From DATDAH01 sp963823495 (GTDB taxonomy: Bacteria; Actinomycetota; Acidimicrobiia; Acidimicrobiales; DATDAH01), in contig CAWGLV010000001.1 in assembly GCA_963823495.1 (NCBI GenBank), forward strand, positions 3,410,001 to 3,474,000: a stretch of 64,000 nt of DNA, written 5' to 3'. Both the position numbers and the translations under genes were made by a program. Within the stretch, counting starts at the first letter, position 1, and every line of letters starts with the position of its first letter. Below the pieces are notes generated by a model. It searched no databases, was not told the origin of the DNA, and saw only the letters and a list, made by a program, of their open reading frames with translations. Below, piece after piece: positions 49,454 to 57,860 of this stretch.

Positions 49454-50803
49454 CTACAGAGGCAGGTTGTCGTGGCGGCGGGGAGCGATGCGCTCGCGCT
49501 TGGTGCTGAGCACCTCGAGCGCGGCCGCCAACTCGCGCCGCGTGTCGGCGGGGTCGATGACGGCGTCGATGTAGCCCCGCTCGGCGGCGATCCAGGGGTT
49601 GAGGTACTGCTCCTCGTAGTCATCGACCAGCGCCGACCGCTCGGCCGCGTCGGCCCGGCGGTGCAGGATGCTCACGGCCCCCTCGGCCCCCATCACCGCG
49701 ATCTCCGCCGTCGGCCAGGCGAGGTGCAGGTCACAGCCCATCGTCTTGGAGTCCATGACGATGTAGGCACCGCCGTAGGACTTGCGCAGGGTCAGCCCGA
49801 CCCGGGGCACGGTCGCGCGCGCGTAGGCGAAGGCCAACTGGGCGCCGTGGCGGATCATCCCCCGCCATTCCATGTCCTTGCCCGGGTAGAAGCCGGAGGT
49901 GTCGACCAGGGTGACGAGCGGCAGGTTGAAGGCGTCGCAGAACTGCACGAAGCGGGCGCCCTTGTGCGAGCAGTTGATGTCCAGGGTGCCCGCCAGCTGC
50001 TGGGGCTGGTTGGCCACCACCCCCACCGGCCGGCCGTCGACGGTGGCGAAGCCGGTCACCAGGTTGGGCGCCCAGTGCTCCCGGACCTCGAGGAACTCGC
50101 CGTCGTCCATCACCGAGCGCACCACGTCCCGCACGTCGTAACCGGCTGCGGTCCCCGCGGGCAGGATGGCACCCGCCTCCGGGGTCGGACGGTCGACGGG
50201 GTCCTCGCAGGGCCAACGGGGCGGCTCCCGGTCGACGCTGTCGGGCAGGTGGACGAGCAGATCGGCGAGGGCGGCGTCGACGTCCGCGGCGGTCGCGACC
50301 ACCCGGGCGGCAACGCCGGTGGAGCGCTGCTGGGCGGCGACGCCGCCCAGGGACTCGGAGGTGATGTGGGCGCCGGTCATCTGGCGGACCATCCGAGGCC
50401 CGGACACATACGCATAGGACGGGGCCGTCATCACCACGAGATCGGCCAGGCCGAGCAGCAGGGCCGGGCCGGAGACGGCCGGGCCGGTCAAGGCGGCGAG
50501 GATCGGGACGACCCCCGAGCAGGCCACCAACTCCCTGGCCGCCCGCCCCCAACCCACGAGGGCTTCGACACCTTCGTGGACATCGGCGCCGCTCGAGGCG
50601 AGGACCATCACGATCGGCATCCCCGCCTGGCGGGCGGTGCGGGCGGCCAGGGCGATGGTGTCGCCGTCGGCCGAGCCCAACGCGCCGGCCCGACGGTCAC
50701 TGACCGACCGCACCACCATCGCCGGGCGGCCGTAGCGGTCATCCACCCCGGACTCGAGCGTCCCGTCCACCGCCGCACGAAGGGCGACGGTGGGAGCAGG
50801 CAT
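49454..50803 (-). CDS. Acyl-CoA carboxylase carboxyltransferase (beta) subunit-like protein
   Basis: 449 residues from ATG. Crotonase-like double domain: N-half with SSGADVHEGVEALVGWGRAA and LTGPAVSGPALLLGLADLVVM (oxyanion loops), C-half with WAPNLVTGFATVDGRPVGVVANQPQ (about 232-256) and TLVDTSGFYPG, RKSYGGAYIVMDSK, AEGAVSILHRR typical of PccB/AccD-type subunits. It is shorter than the usual 510-540 because the N-terminal ~60 residues are missing. It transfers carboxyl from biotin to an acyl-CoA. No biotin carboxylase lies nearby. Confidence 0.85.
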   Translation of the reverse strand: MPAPTVALRAAVDGTLESGVDDRYGRPAMVVRSVSDRRAGALGSADGDTIALAARTARQAGMPIVMVLASSGADVHEGVEALVGWGRAARELVACSGVVPILAALTGPAVSGPALLLGLADLVVMTAPSYAYVSGPRMVRQMTGAHITSESLGGVAAQQRSTGVAARVVATAADVDAALADLLVHLPDSVDREPPRWPCEDPVDRPTPEAGAILPAGTAAGYDVRDVVRSVMDDGEFLEVREHWAPNLVTGFATVDGRPVGVVANQPQQLAGTLDINCSHKGARFVQFCDAFNLPLVTLVDTSGFYPGKDMEWRGMIRHGAQLAFAYARATVPRVGLTLRKSYGGAYIVMDSKTMGCDLHLAWPTAEIAVMGAEGAVSILHRRADAAERSALVDDYEEQYLNPWIAAERGYIDAVIDPADTRRELAAALEVLSTKRERIAPRRHDNLPL

Positions 50804-51010
50804 CACCCATTCGACCACGTCGGCCGCAGCAGCGTTACCGCGAGCCGGACCCACCGCAGCGTCCGCGGCGACATCGCCCGACCATGGAACGCCGGCCGCC
50901 CTGCTTCTGGGCGCTCTCCTGTGCGGTGGACGACACCGGGCTGTTCCCGGGACAAACGGCCGACCCCGGTCGCGGATCAGCCGTTCGCGGCCGCCCGTTA
51001 GCGTGCGCTC

Positions 51011-51676
51011 ATGGGACTCCCCGACGATGCCCGAGAGCTCTGGCTCCTCAACACCTCCACCGCCAGAGGCGCCCGGGCCCAGAAGCACATGCTGGTCGAG
51101 GAGGCCAAGAAGGTCGTGGAGCGGGTGGCCCTCCTCGACACCGAGCGGGTGGGGGAGGACGCCTTCGCCGATCTCATCGAGGCCACGGCCCACCTGGCCG
51201 AAGTCCTGGACCGCCCGCCGTCCGTCCGAGAGCGGGGCGGCATGTCGGCCGCGGGCGGCGACGACGCCATCCTCACCGAGCGCTCGGGCATCAGCGGACG
51301 GTCCAATCCGCTGGCCCCGCCGATGGAGTTCGTGCTCGACGGCGAGGTGACCCGGGGCCACGCCACGTGGGGCGCGGCCTACGAGGGCCCCCAGGACTGC
51401 CTGCACGGTGGGTTCGTGGCCGCCGCCTTCGACGACCTGCTGGGCTGCGCGCAGATGGCCTCCGGCGTCGCGGGCTTCACCGGCACGCTGACCGTGAAGA
51501 TGATCAAGCCCACGCCGCTCTACCGCCGCATCGACTATGCCGCCGGGGTCGACCGCACCGAGGGCCGCAAGATCTACTGCTGGGGCACCGCCCACGACGG
51601 CGACAAGCTCCTCGCCGAAGCCGAGTGCCTCTTCATCGCCCCCGCGGCCGGCATGGCCATGCGCCCCGAGGCCTGA
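51011..51676 (+). CDS. PaaI-like hotdog thioesterase
   Basis: 221 residues; ATG 6 nt after TAGCGT (probably leaderless). After an N-terminal helical region (1-85), the hotdog domain contains GPQDCLHGGFVAAAFDDLLGCAQM (about 127-150), the HGG-D/FDD pattern of the active-site helix, and a beta-sheet ending ECLFIAP. Acts on acyl-CoA, releasing CoA. In this neighbourhood it may recycle CoA from steroid or fatty acid intermediates. Confidence 0.75.
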   Translation: MGLPDDARELWLLNTSTARGARAQKHMLVEEAKKVVERVALLDTERVGEDAFADLIEATAHLAEVLDRPPSVRERGGMSAAGGDDAILTERSGISGRSNPLAPPMEFVLDGEVTRGHATWGAAYEGPQDCLHGGFVAAAFDDLLGCAQMASGVAGFTGTLTVKMIKPTPLYRRIDYAAGVDRTEGRKIYCWGTAHDGDKLLAEAECLFIAPAAGMAMRPEA

Positions 51677-51682
51677 GCCGAC

Positions 51683-52096
51683 TCAAACGGGCTTCCAGAG
51701 GGGGATGTGGGCTCGGTCGCCGGCGTCGGCGAACCAGACCTGGACCCGGTCCCCGATGCGGACGGACTCGGGGTCGACGTCGGTGACGTTTCCCATCATC
51801 TTCGGGCCCTCGTCCAGCTCGATCATGGCGACGACGTAGGGCAGCTCGTCCTTGAAGCCGCGGCCGCCGTACTGGCGGATCACGGTGAAGGTGTGGACGG
51901 TGCCGGTACCGACGGCGTCGACCAGTGCGGGGGTCTGGCCGCAGGCCGTGCAGGCGGCCCGGGGGTAGAACTGACGGTGGCCGCACGCCGGGCACTGCTG
52001 GTAGGTCAGCCGGCCCTCGACGGTGGCGTCCCAGAAGGGCTCGGTCACCGCGTCGACGTAGGGGATGGGCTTGACCCACTCGCCGGTGTCGGTCAT
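51683..52096 (-). CDS. DUF35 OB-fold/zinc-ribbon protein, second pair
   Basis: 137 residues, ATG. Zinc ribbon CPACGHRQFYPRAACTACG (about 35-53; four Cys) and an OB fold with VIRQYGGRGFKDELPYVVAMIELDEG. It overlaps the Ltp-type thiolase gene by 4 nt (ATGA), here in thiolase-first order. Pairing with that thiolase parallels ChsH2/Ltp2-type complexes. Confidence 0.85.
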   Translation of the reverse strand: MTDTGEWVKPIPYVDAVTEPFWDATVEGRLTYQQCPACGHRQFYPRAACTACGQTPALVDAVGTGTVHTFTVIRQYGGRGFKDELPYVVAMIELDEGPKMMGNVTDVDPESVRIGDRVQVWFADAGDRAHIPLWKPV

Positions 52097-53280
52097 GCCG
52101 GTCGCTCCTTGCCCAACAGGACCATGCCGATGCAGGACAGCCAGCCGCCGGAGCCCGCCGCCAGGGCTACTTCGGCATCGGGCACCTGGGCCTCACCGCC
52201 CTGGCCCCGGAGCTGGCGCACGGCCTCGACCAGCAGGAAGATCCCCCGCATGCCGGGGTGGTTGGAGGACAGTCCACCGCCGTCGGTGTTCAGCGGGAGC
52301 TTCCCGCCCCGGCGCAGGTGGCCCTCCTGGACGAAGGCCCCGGCTTCACCCTTGGCGCAGAAACCCATGTCCTCCAACAGCACGGCCACGGTGATCGTGA
52401 AGCTGTCGTAGAACTGGATGGTGTCGACATCGGCCGGGGTCAGCCCGGCCTCCGCGTACACGCCCGCACTGATCCGGGCGCCGGCGGAGGTCGTGAAGTC
52501 CGGGCACTGTGAGATGTTCCAGTGCGACTGCGCCCCACCCGCCCCGAGCACGTAGACCGGCGACTGCTTCAGGTCCCGGGCCCGCTCCTCAGTGGTGATG
52601 AGCACGGCCCCACCGCCGTCGGTGATGACACAGCAGTCGAGCTTGTGCAGTGGGTCGGCCACCATGCGGGAGCCGACGACGTCGTCGACGGTGATCGGGT
52701 CCCGGTAGCGGGCCAGCGGGTTGAGTCCGGCGTACTCCCGCACACCCACGGCGATCTCGGCCAGTTGCGCGGACGTCGTGCCGAACTCGTGCATGTGACG
52801 CTGGGCGACCATGGCGTAGGCGCCGACCAGCGAGTTGCCGAACGGCGCCTCGAACTGCGACGGCCCGGGGACCGCCCGGCTCGCGCCCTGCCGCAACTGG
52901 CCCGTGCCCAGGGTCCGACCCATGCGGGTCAGCTGGTCGGACCCGTAGGTGACCAGGATGGTGTGGGCCCGCCCGTCCCGGATGGCCGCAGCCGCGTGCT
53001 GGACGTGGAACTCGAAGCTGGAGCCGCCCGTCATCGTCCCGTCGATCCAGCGGTGGTCGATGCCGAGGTACTCCGACATGGTCACCGCGTCGTCGACCAT
53101 CATCCCGCCACCGCCCGCCGACATGTACCCGTCGATGTCGGCTTTGGCCACACCGCTGTCCTCGAGGACCCGCTGCATGGCGAGGACATGGTGCTGGACC
53201 CCGTCCAACTCCGGCGCCACGGGGTAGTCCGACAGCGCGACCCCGGCGATCACCGGCGTCCTCTCAGGTCCCACCCCCAC
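52093..53280 (-). CDS. SCP2/Ltp-type thiolase-like protein, Cys-less nucleophile loop
   Basis: 395 residues from GTG at 53280 (TAGGTT 8 nt upstream). Thiolase-like fold, but the nucleophile loop reads DGTMTGGSSFEFHVQHA (about 77-93), with no Cys; YDSFTITVAVLLEDMGFCAKGEAG (about 296-319) and NTDGGGLSSNHPG are conserved among Ltp2-like retro-aldolases. So a retro-aldol or scaffold role is likelier than thiolysis. It is coupled to the DUF35 gene downstream. Confidence 0.8.
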   Translation of the reverse strand: MGVGPERTPVIAGVALSDYPVAPELDGVQHHVLAMQRVLEDSGVAKADIDGYMSAGGGGMMVDDAVTMSEYLGIDHRWIDGTMTGGSSFEFHVQHAAAAIRDGRAHTILVTYGSDQLTRMGRTLGTGQLRQGASRAVPGPSQFEAPFGNSLVGAYAMVAQRHMHEFGTTSAQLAEIAVGVREYAGLNPLARYRDPITVDDVVGSRMVADPLHKLDCCVITDGGGAVLITTEERARDLKQSPVYVLGAGGAQSHWNISQCPDFTTSAGARISAGVYAEAGLTPADVDTIQFYDSFTITVAVLLEDMGFCAKGEAGAFVQEGHLRRGGKLPLNTDGGGLSSNHPGMRGIFLLVEAVRQLRGQGGEAQVPDAEVALAAGSGGWLSCIGMVLLGKERPA

Positions 53281-53321
53281 GGCGGGCGAACCTAGTCGGG
53301 GCCATCGGCCATGCTGGACCG

Positions 53322-53432
53322 ATGCGGGAGACGGCGGTGGTGGGCCTCGTCCCGGCCTCGGTGGTCGGTGGTGACGACGAGGGCGAGCGGACCGTCACCG
53401 ACGCTCTCGCCTTCTGGAGGTGCGAGCCGTGA
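53322..53432 (+). CDS. Possible 36-aa leader peptide coupled to the acyl-CoA synthetase
   Basis: ATG 6 nt after CATGCT; the frame ends TGA overlapping the next GTG as GTGA. The peptide MRETAVVGLVPASVVGG onwards is mostly hydrophobic and acidic with no known domain. It may couple translation of the downstream ligase. Confidence 0.35.
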   Translation: MRETAVVGLVPASVVGGDDEGERTVTDALAFWRCEP

Positions 53433-55000
53433 CCGAATCACCGGGCCGGCTCTACCCGGGCACATGGGCGGAACGGACCCCGGACCACCCTGCGCTGATC
53501 ATGGGCGGCACGGGTGAGGTCATGACCTACGCCGAGCTCCACGAAACGGCCTGCCGGCTGGCCAACCTGTTCGGATCGCTCGGGCTCGGGCCCGGCGACC
53601 ACGTCGCCCTCTGCCTGGAGAACCGAGTCGACTACCTCGCCCTCACCTGGGGCGCCCGGTATGCCGGGCTCTACTACACCGCGATCAGCTCCCGGCTGAC
53701 CGCCGAGGAGCTCGACTACATCGTGGTGGACTCCGGGAGTCGGGTCCTCATCACGTCTCCCGCGAAGGCCGACCAGGTGGCGGAGCTGATGGACCGGCTC
53801 GGCGGCCTCGACCTGCTGGCGTCGGTCGGTGGCCCGGTCGAGGGCTGCGAACGGCTGGAGACCCTCCTCGCCACCCAGTCCCCCGAGGAGCCGGCCGGCG
53901 CCGTCGAAGGCCAACCGATGCTGTACTCCTCGGGCACGACGGGACGCCCCAAGGGGGTGAAGGCCCCGTTGCTGGCCCCTCCACTGGGCACCGCCGAAGC
54001 CATGACCTCGCTCGTGACCCTCGTGTTCGGGGCCTCGGAGTCCTCGACCTACCTCTCCCCCGCCCCGCTCTACCACGCCGCCCCGTTGGCGTTCTGCATG
54101 AGCTTCCTGCGCCTCGGGACGACGATCGTGGTCATGGAGCACTTCGACGCGACCGAAGCACTCGCCCTCATCGACCGCTACCGGGTGACCCACAGCCAGT
54201 GGGTCCCGACCATGTTCGTCCGCATGCTCAAGCTGCCCGAGGACGTGCGCCGCCGCCATGACATCAGCTCCATGCAGGTCGCGGTCCACGCCGCGGCTCC
54301 CTGCCCGATCCCGGTCAAGGAGCACATGATCGAGTGGTGGGGCCCGGTGATCCACGAGTACTACGCGGGCACCGAGGGCAACGGCTTCTGCTACTGCAAC
54401 AGCGAGGAGTGGCTGGCCCACAAGGGGACCGTCGGCCGGGCCCTGACCGCTCCCGTGCTGATCATCGACGAGGAAGGCAACGAGGTTCCCGTCGGCGAGG
54501 AGGGCACGATCTACTTCGGGGCGACGGCGGCAGGGCGGGTCTTCGAGTACCACAACGACCCGGACAAGACCGCCGGCAGCTACCGGGACGACGGGGCCAG
54601 CACGCTCGGCGACATCGGCCGGGTGGACGAGGACGGCTTCCTCTACCTGACCGATCGCAAGGCCAACATGATCATCACCGGCGGGGTCAACGTCTATCCC
54701 CAGGAGACCGAGAACGTCCTGGTGGTGCACCCCGCGGTGGCCGACGCCGCCGTCATCGGTGTCCCCAACGAGGACTTCGGTGAGGAGGTGAAGGCCGTCG
54801 TGGCGCTCGCGGACCCGTCGTCGGCCGGACCGGAGATCGAGCGGGCGCTCATCGCCCACTGTCGGGAGCACCTGGCGGACGTGAAGTGCCCCCGGTCGAT
54901 CGACTTCCGCGACGAGCTGCCCCGCCACCCCACCGGCAAGCTCTACAAGCGCCTCCTGAAGGACGAGTACTGGGCCGGCCACGAGAGCCGAATCCTCTGA
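53429..55000 (+). CDS. Acyl-CoA synthetase (ANL superfamily)
   Basis: 523 residues; GTG at 53429 is preferred over the one at 53420, because GGAGG lies 8 nt upstream. AMP-binding P-loop YSSGTTGRPKG (about 168-178), motif EYYAGTEGNG (about 310-319), DIGRVDEDGFLYLTDR (about 393-408) and the C-terminal catalytic Lys in PTGKLYKR (about 508). Activates a carboxylic acid to its CoA ester; the substrate is unknown, probably a lipid or steroid acid. Possible leader peptide at 53322. Confidence 0.85.
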   Translation: MTESPGRLYPGTWAERTPDHPALIMGGTGEVMTYAELHETACRLANLFGSLGLGPGDHVALCLENRVDYLALTWGARYAGLYYTAISSRLTAEELDYIVVDSGSRVLITSPAKADQVAELMDRLGGLDLLASVGGPVEGCERLETLLATQSPEEPAGAVEGQPMLYSSGTTGRPKGVKAPLLAPPLGTAEAMTSLVTLVFGASESSTYLSPAPLYHAAPLAFCMSFLRLGTTIVVMEHFDATEALALIDRYRVTHSQWVPTMFVRMLKLPEDVRRRHDISSMQVAVHAAAPCPIPVKEHMIEWWGPVIHEYYAGTEGNGFCYCNSEEWLAHKGTVGRALTAPVLIIDEEGNEVPVGEEGTIYFGATAAGRVFEYHNDPDKTAGSYRDDGASTLGDIGRVDEDGFLYLTDRKANMIITGGVNVYPQETENVLVVHPAVADAAVIGVPNEDFGEEVKAVVALADPSSAGPEIERALIAHCREHLADVKCPRSIDFRDELPRHPTGKLYKRLLKDEYWAGHESRIL

Positions 55001-55058
55001 CGGGGAAACGGGGCCGACGCCCGACGCCGTCTCACGACCATGCGCCGCCCGCCCGAAT

Positions 55059-55107
55059 CCAATGGAGGCAATGAGGGGCGGAAACCGCCCCCTATTGCCT
55101 CCGACGG
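55059..55107 (+). repeat. GGAGGCAATA palindromic element, copy 2
   Basis: 18-bp arms 55064-55081 and 55085-55102 around AAA (two mismatches), flanked by CCAAT outside and GACG inside. It is on the left side of the AbiEi-like gene, in the opposite orientation to the copy at 56111-56158. Confidence 0.85.
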
Positions 55108-55175
55108 ACCAGTGACAGCCGACGGTAGGTTCGGTCTGCGCTTCCCCGCGATCCATCTGACGCGGAGACGAGGCG

Positions 55176-56108
55176 ATGATCGATCACGCGGTGACCGAGC
55201 TGGCCGCCACCCAGTACGGCGTCGTGGCCCGGTTCCAGCTGCTGGCCCTGGGCATCGAGCCGACGCTGGTCAAGCGGAGGCTGCGGGCCGGGCGATGGCT
55301 ACGGCTCGCACCCGGCGTCTACGGGCTGCCGGGACACCGGGACACAGGGGAACAGCGGCTGTGGGTCGTCTACCTCGCCGCTGGAGAGCGCGCCGTCGTC
55401 TCCCACGAGTCCGCCGTCGCCCCGCATCGACTGGCGGGCCTCGCCCGCGACGTGCTCGCCGTGACCGTGCCCCATCCCCAGCACCTCCGCGTGGCCGGTG
55501 CCACCGTCCACCAGACCCGGTACCTGCCCGACCACCACTGGGTGAACCTCCACGGTCGGCGCACGACGACCCTGGCCCGGACGCTGGTCGACCTGGCGGC
55601 AACGACGTCGCGAGTCCGGCTCGACCGGGCCTACGAGGATGCGCTCCTCACGAGCCATCTCACCTACTCGAAGATGAGCCGGACCTTCGGCGAGCTCCTG
55701 ACGCCGGGCAGGAAGGGCATGACCAAGCTCGCATCGATCCTCGACGAGCGTGGGCCGGGATTCATCCCCGCCGCGAGCGAGCTCGAGCACCGGCTGTTCG
55801 AGACCTGCGCGCTGGTCGGCCTCGCCCCGGTGCGCCAGTTCCCCCTCCCCGGACGCGGCGACATCACCGGCTTCGTCGACGCCGCGTTCATCGAAGCCCA
55901 GCTGATCCTCGAGGCCGACGGCCGCCGGTGGCACGATCGAGTCGCCAGCCAGCGCAAGGACCGGGCCCGGGTGAACGCCGCCGCCCGAGTCGGGTGGCAG
56001 ACACTCCGCTTCGGCCACGAGGAGCTGACCGCCGACCCCGACGGCGAGGCCGAGACCATCCGCGAGACCCACGACCAGCGCCTCCGGCTCCTCGCGGTGC
56101 ATCCGTGA
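55176..56108 (+). CDS. AbiEi-like/DUF559 protein
   Basis: 310 residues, ATG. N-terminal winged helix of the type IV antitoxin AbiEi kind (VVARFQLLALGIEPTLVKRRLRAGRWLRLAPGVYGLPG, about 17-53). The C-terminus has ILEADGRRWHDR (about 246-257), the D/E...(E)xD pattern of DUF559/Vsr-like PD-(D/E)XK folds. Such proteins are frequent, often multi-copy, and usually lack a toxin partner; no AbiEii gene lies nearby. The gene is bracketed by inverted copies of the palindromic element. Confidence 0.7.
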   Translation: MIDHAVTELAATQYGVVARFQLLALGIEPTLVKRRLRAGRWLRLAPGVYGLPGHRDTGEQRLWVVYLAAGERAVVSHESAVAPHRLAGLARDVLAVTVPHPQHLRVAGATVHQTRYLPDHHWVNLHGRRTTTLARTLVDLAATTSRVRLDRAYEDALLTSHLTYSKMSRTFGELLTPGRKGMTKLASILDERGPGFIPAASELEHRLFETCALVGLAPVRQFPLPGRGDITGFVDAAFIEAQLILEADGRRWHDRVASQRKDRARVNAAARVGWQTLRFGHEELTADPDGEAETIRETHDQRLRLLAVHP

Positions 56109-56110
56109 CT

Positions 56111-56158
56111 CGTCGGAGGCAATAAGGGGCGGATTCCGCCCCTTATTGCCTCCAATGG
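56111..56158 (-). repeat. GGAGGCAATA palindromic element, copy 3
   Basis: Perfect 18-bp arms (56115-56132 and 56136-56153) with ATT loop. The CCATT-flanked end faces away from the AbiEi gene, making an inverted pair with copy 2. Confidence 0.85.
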
Positions 56159-56167
56159 TTCTGACGC

Positions 56168-56185
56168 TGGAACGTGTTCTAGTTT
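56168..56185 (+). promoter_or_regulatory. KstR-type operator overlapping a leaderless promoter
   Basis: TGGAACGTGTTCTA (56168-56181) matches TnnAACnnGTTnnA, the KstR (cholesterol-degradation repressor) consensus, at all fixed positions. TAGTTT (56180-56185) is the -10, 6 nt before GTG 56192. So KstR-like repression of the fadD19-like gene is predicted. Confidence 0.65.
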
Positions 56186-56191
56186 GAGGTC

Positions 56192-57844
56192 GTGAGCGAC
56201 GTGGGGGAACGGACCTTCAACCTGGCGGACCTGTTCGAGCAGGTGGTCGACGCCTACCCCGATCGGGAGTACCTGGTGGCCGGGGACCAGCGCCGGACCT
56301 ATGCCCAGGTCGAGGAGCGGGCCAACCGGCTGGCCCACCACCTCGACGCGCACGGCGTCGGTCCTGGGGACCACGTCGGGATCTACGCCCACAACTCCGC
56401 CGAGTGGGTCGAGACGCTCTGGGCGGTGTTCAAGATCCGGGCCGTCTGGATCAACATCAACTACCGCTACGTCGAAGGCGAGCTCTCCTACCTCTTCGGC
56501 AACAGCGACCTCAAAGCGCTCGTCTACGAGCAGGGCTTCGGCCCGCGCGTGAAGCACTGCCTCGACTCGCTGCCCGACCTGACCCTCGCCGTGGTCATCG
56601 ACGACGGCTCCGGGGCCGACCCGGGCATCCCCGACGCCGTGGCCTACGAGGACGTGCTGGCCTCCGGCTCTCCTGATCGGGACTTCGGCCCGCGGTCGCC
56701 CGACGACCTCTACATCCTCTACACCGGCGGCACGACCGGCATGCCCAAGGGGGTGATCTGGCGCCACGAGGACGTCTTCATGGCCCTGGGTGGCGGGATC
56801 GACCCCATGACCAAGGTGAAGGCGACCAAGCCCGAGCAGATGCTGGAACGGGTCGGTGAGGGCCAGATCACCTTCTTCCCGATCGCGCCGCTCATGCACG
56901 GCGCCACCCAGTGGGGCCTGATGGGCCAGGCCTTCACCGGCAACCGGGTCGTGCTGGTCAGCGGCTTCGACCCCGAGGAGTGCTGGGACCTGATCCAACG
57001 CGAGGGCATCAACTCCATGATGATCACCGGTGACGCCATGGCCCGGCCGCTCATCGAGACCCTCAAGGCGCACCCCGACCGGTGGGACACCTCCTCGCTG
57101 TTCTCACTGTCCAGCAGCGCCGCGGTCTTCTCCCCTTCTCTGAAGGACGAGTTCTTCGAGGTCTTCCCCGACCTGATCCTGACCGACGCCATCGGCGCGT
57201 CGGAGTCCGGCAACAACGGGATGGTGGTGGTCGGCAAGGGCAACACCGCCATGAAGGGCGGACCCACGGTCACCGCCATGCCCGACTCGGTGGTCATCGA
57301 CGAGAACTTCGACGTCGTCGCTCCTGGCTCGGGCGTGGTGGGCAAGGTCGCCCGCAAGGGCAACATCCCCCTCGGCTACTACAAGGACGAGGAGAAGACG
57401 GCCGAGACCTTCCCCACCGGACCCGACGGCACCCGCTACGCCGTGCCCGGCGACTTCGCCACGGTCGAGGAGGACGGCTCCATCACCCTGCTCGGGCGGG
57501 GCTCGGTGTCCATCAACTCCGGCGGCGAGAAGATCTACCCCGAGGAGGTCGAGGCCGCGGTGAAGTCCCACCCCGCCGTCTACGACGCCACGGTCATCGG
57601 AGTGAAGGACGAGCGGTGGGGCCAGCGGGTCGCCGCTGTCGTGCAGCTCCGGGACGACGCGGCCCTCACCGACATCAAGGACCTGCAGGAGCACTGCCGG
57701 AGCGAGATCGCCGGCTACAAGGTCCCCCGCCAGGTCCACTTCGTCACCGCCGTGACACGTGCCCCCAGCGGCAAGCCCGACTACCGCTGGGCCGCCGAGA
57801 CGGCCGCCCTGGACCCCGACCTGATCGACGAGGCCTTCGCCTGA
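56192..57844 (+). CDS. fadD19: FadD19-like sterol side-chain acyl-CoA ligase
   Basis: 550 residues, GTG start immediately behind a KstR-type box. ANL motifs: YTGGTTGMPKG (about 181-191), TDAIGASESGNNG (about 330-342), PGDFATVEEDG (about 418-428), and the C-terminal Lys in PSGKPDYRWAAE (about 526). ININYRYVEGEL, VIWRHED, PIAPLMHGATQ and GRGSVSINSGGEKIYPEEVEAA are, by recollection, shared with mycobacterial FadD19, which activates the C26 acid of the cholesterol side chain. Confidence 0.8.
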   Translation: MSDVGERTFNLADLFEQVVDAYPDREYLVAGDQRRTYAQVEERANRLAHHLDAHGVGPGDHVGIYAHNSAEWVETLWAVFKIRAVWININYRYVEGELSYLFGNSDLKALVYEQGFGPRVKHCLDSLPDLTLAVVIDDGSGADPGIPDAVAYEDVLASGSPDRDFGPRSPDDLYILYTGGTTGMPKGVIWRHEDVFMALGGGIDPMTKVKATKPEQMLERVGEGQITFFPIAPLMHGATQWGLMGQAFTGNRVVLVSGFDPEECWDLIQREGINSMMITGDAMARPLIETLKAHPDRWDTSSLFSLSSSAAVFSPSLKDEFFEVFPDLILTDAIGASESGNNGMVVVGKGNTAMKGGPTVTAMPDSVVIDENFDVVAPGSGVVGKVARKGNIPLGYYKDEEKTAETFPTGPDGTRYAVPGDFATVEEDGSITLLGRGSVSINSGGEKIYPEEVEAAVKSHPAVYDATVIGVKDERWGQRVAAVVQLRDDAALTDIKDLQEHCRSEIAGYKVPRQVHFVTAVTRAPSGKPDYRWAAETAALDPDLIDEAFA

Positions 57845-57860
57845 ACGGGGCAGGTCGACG

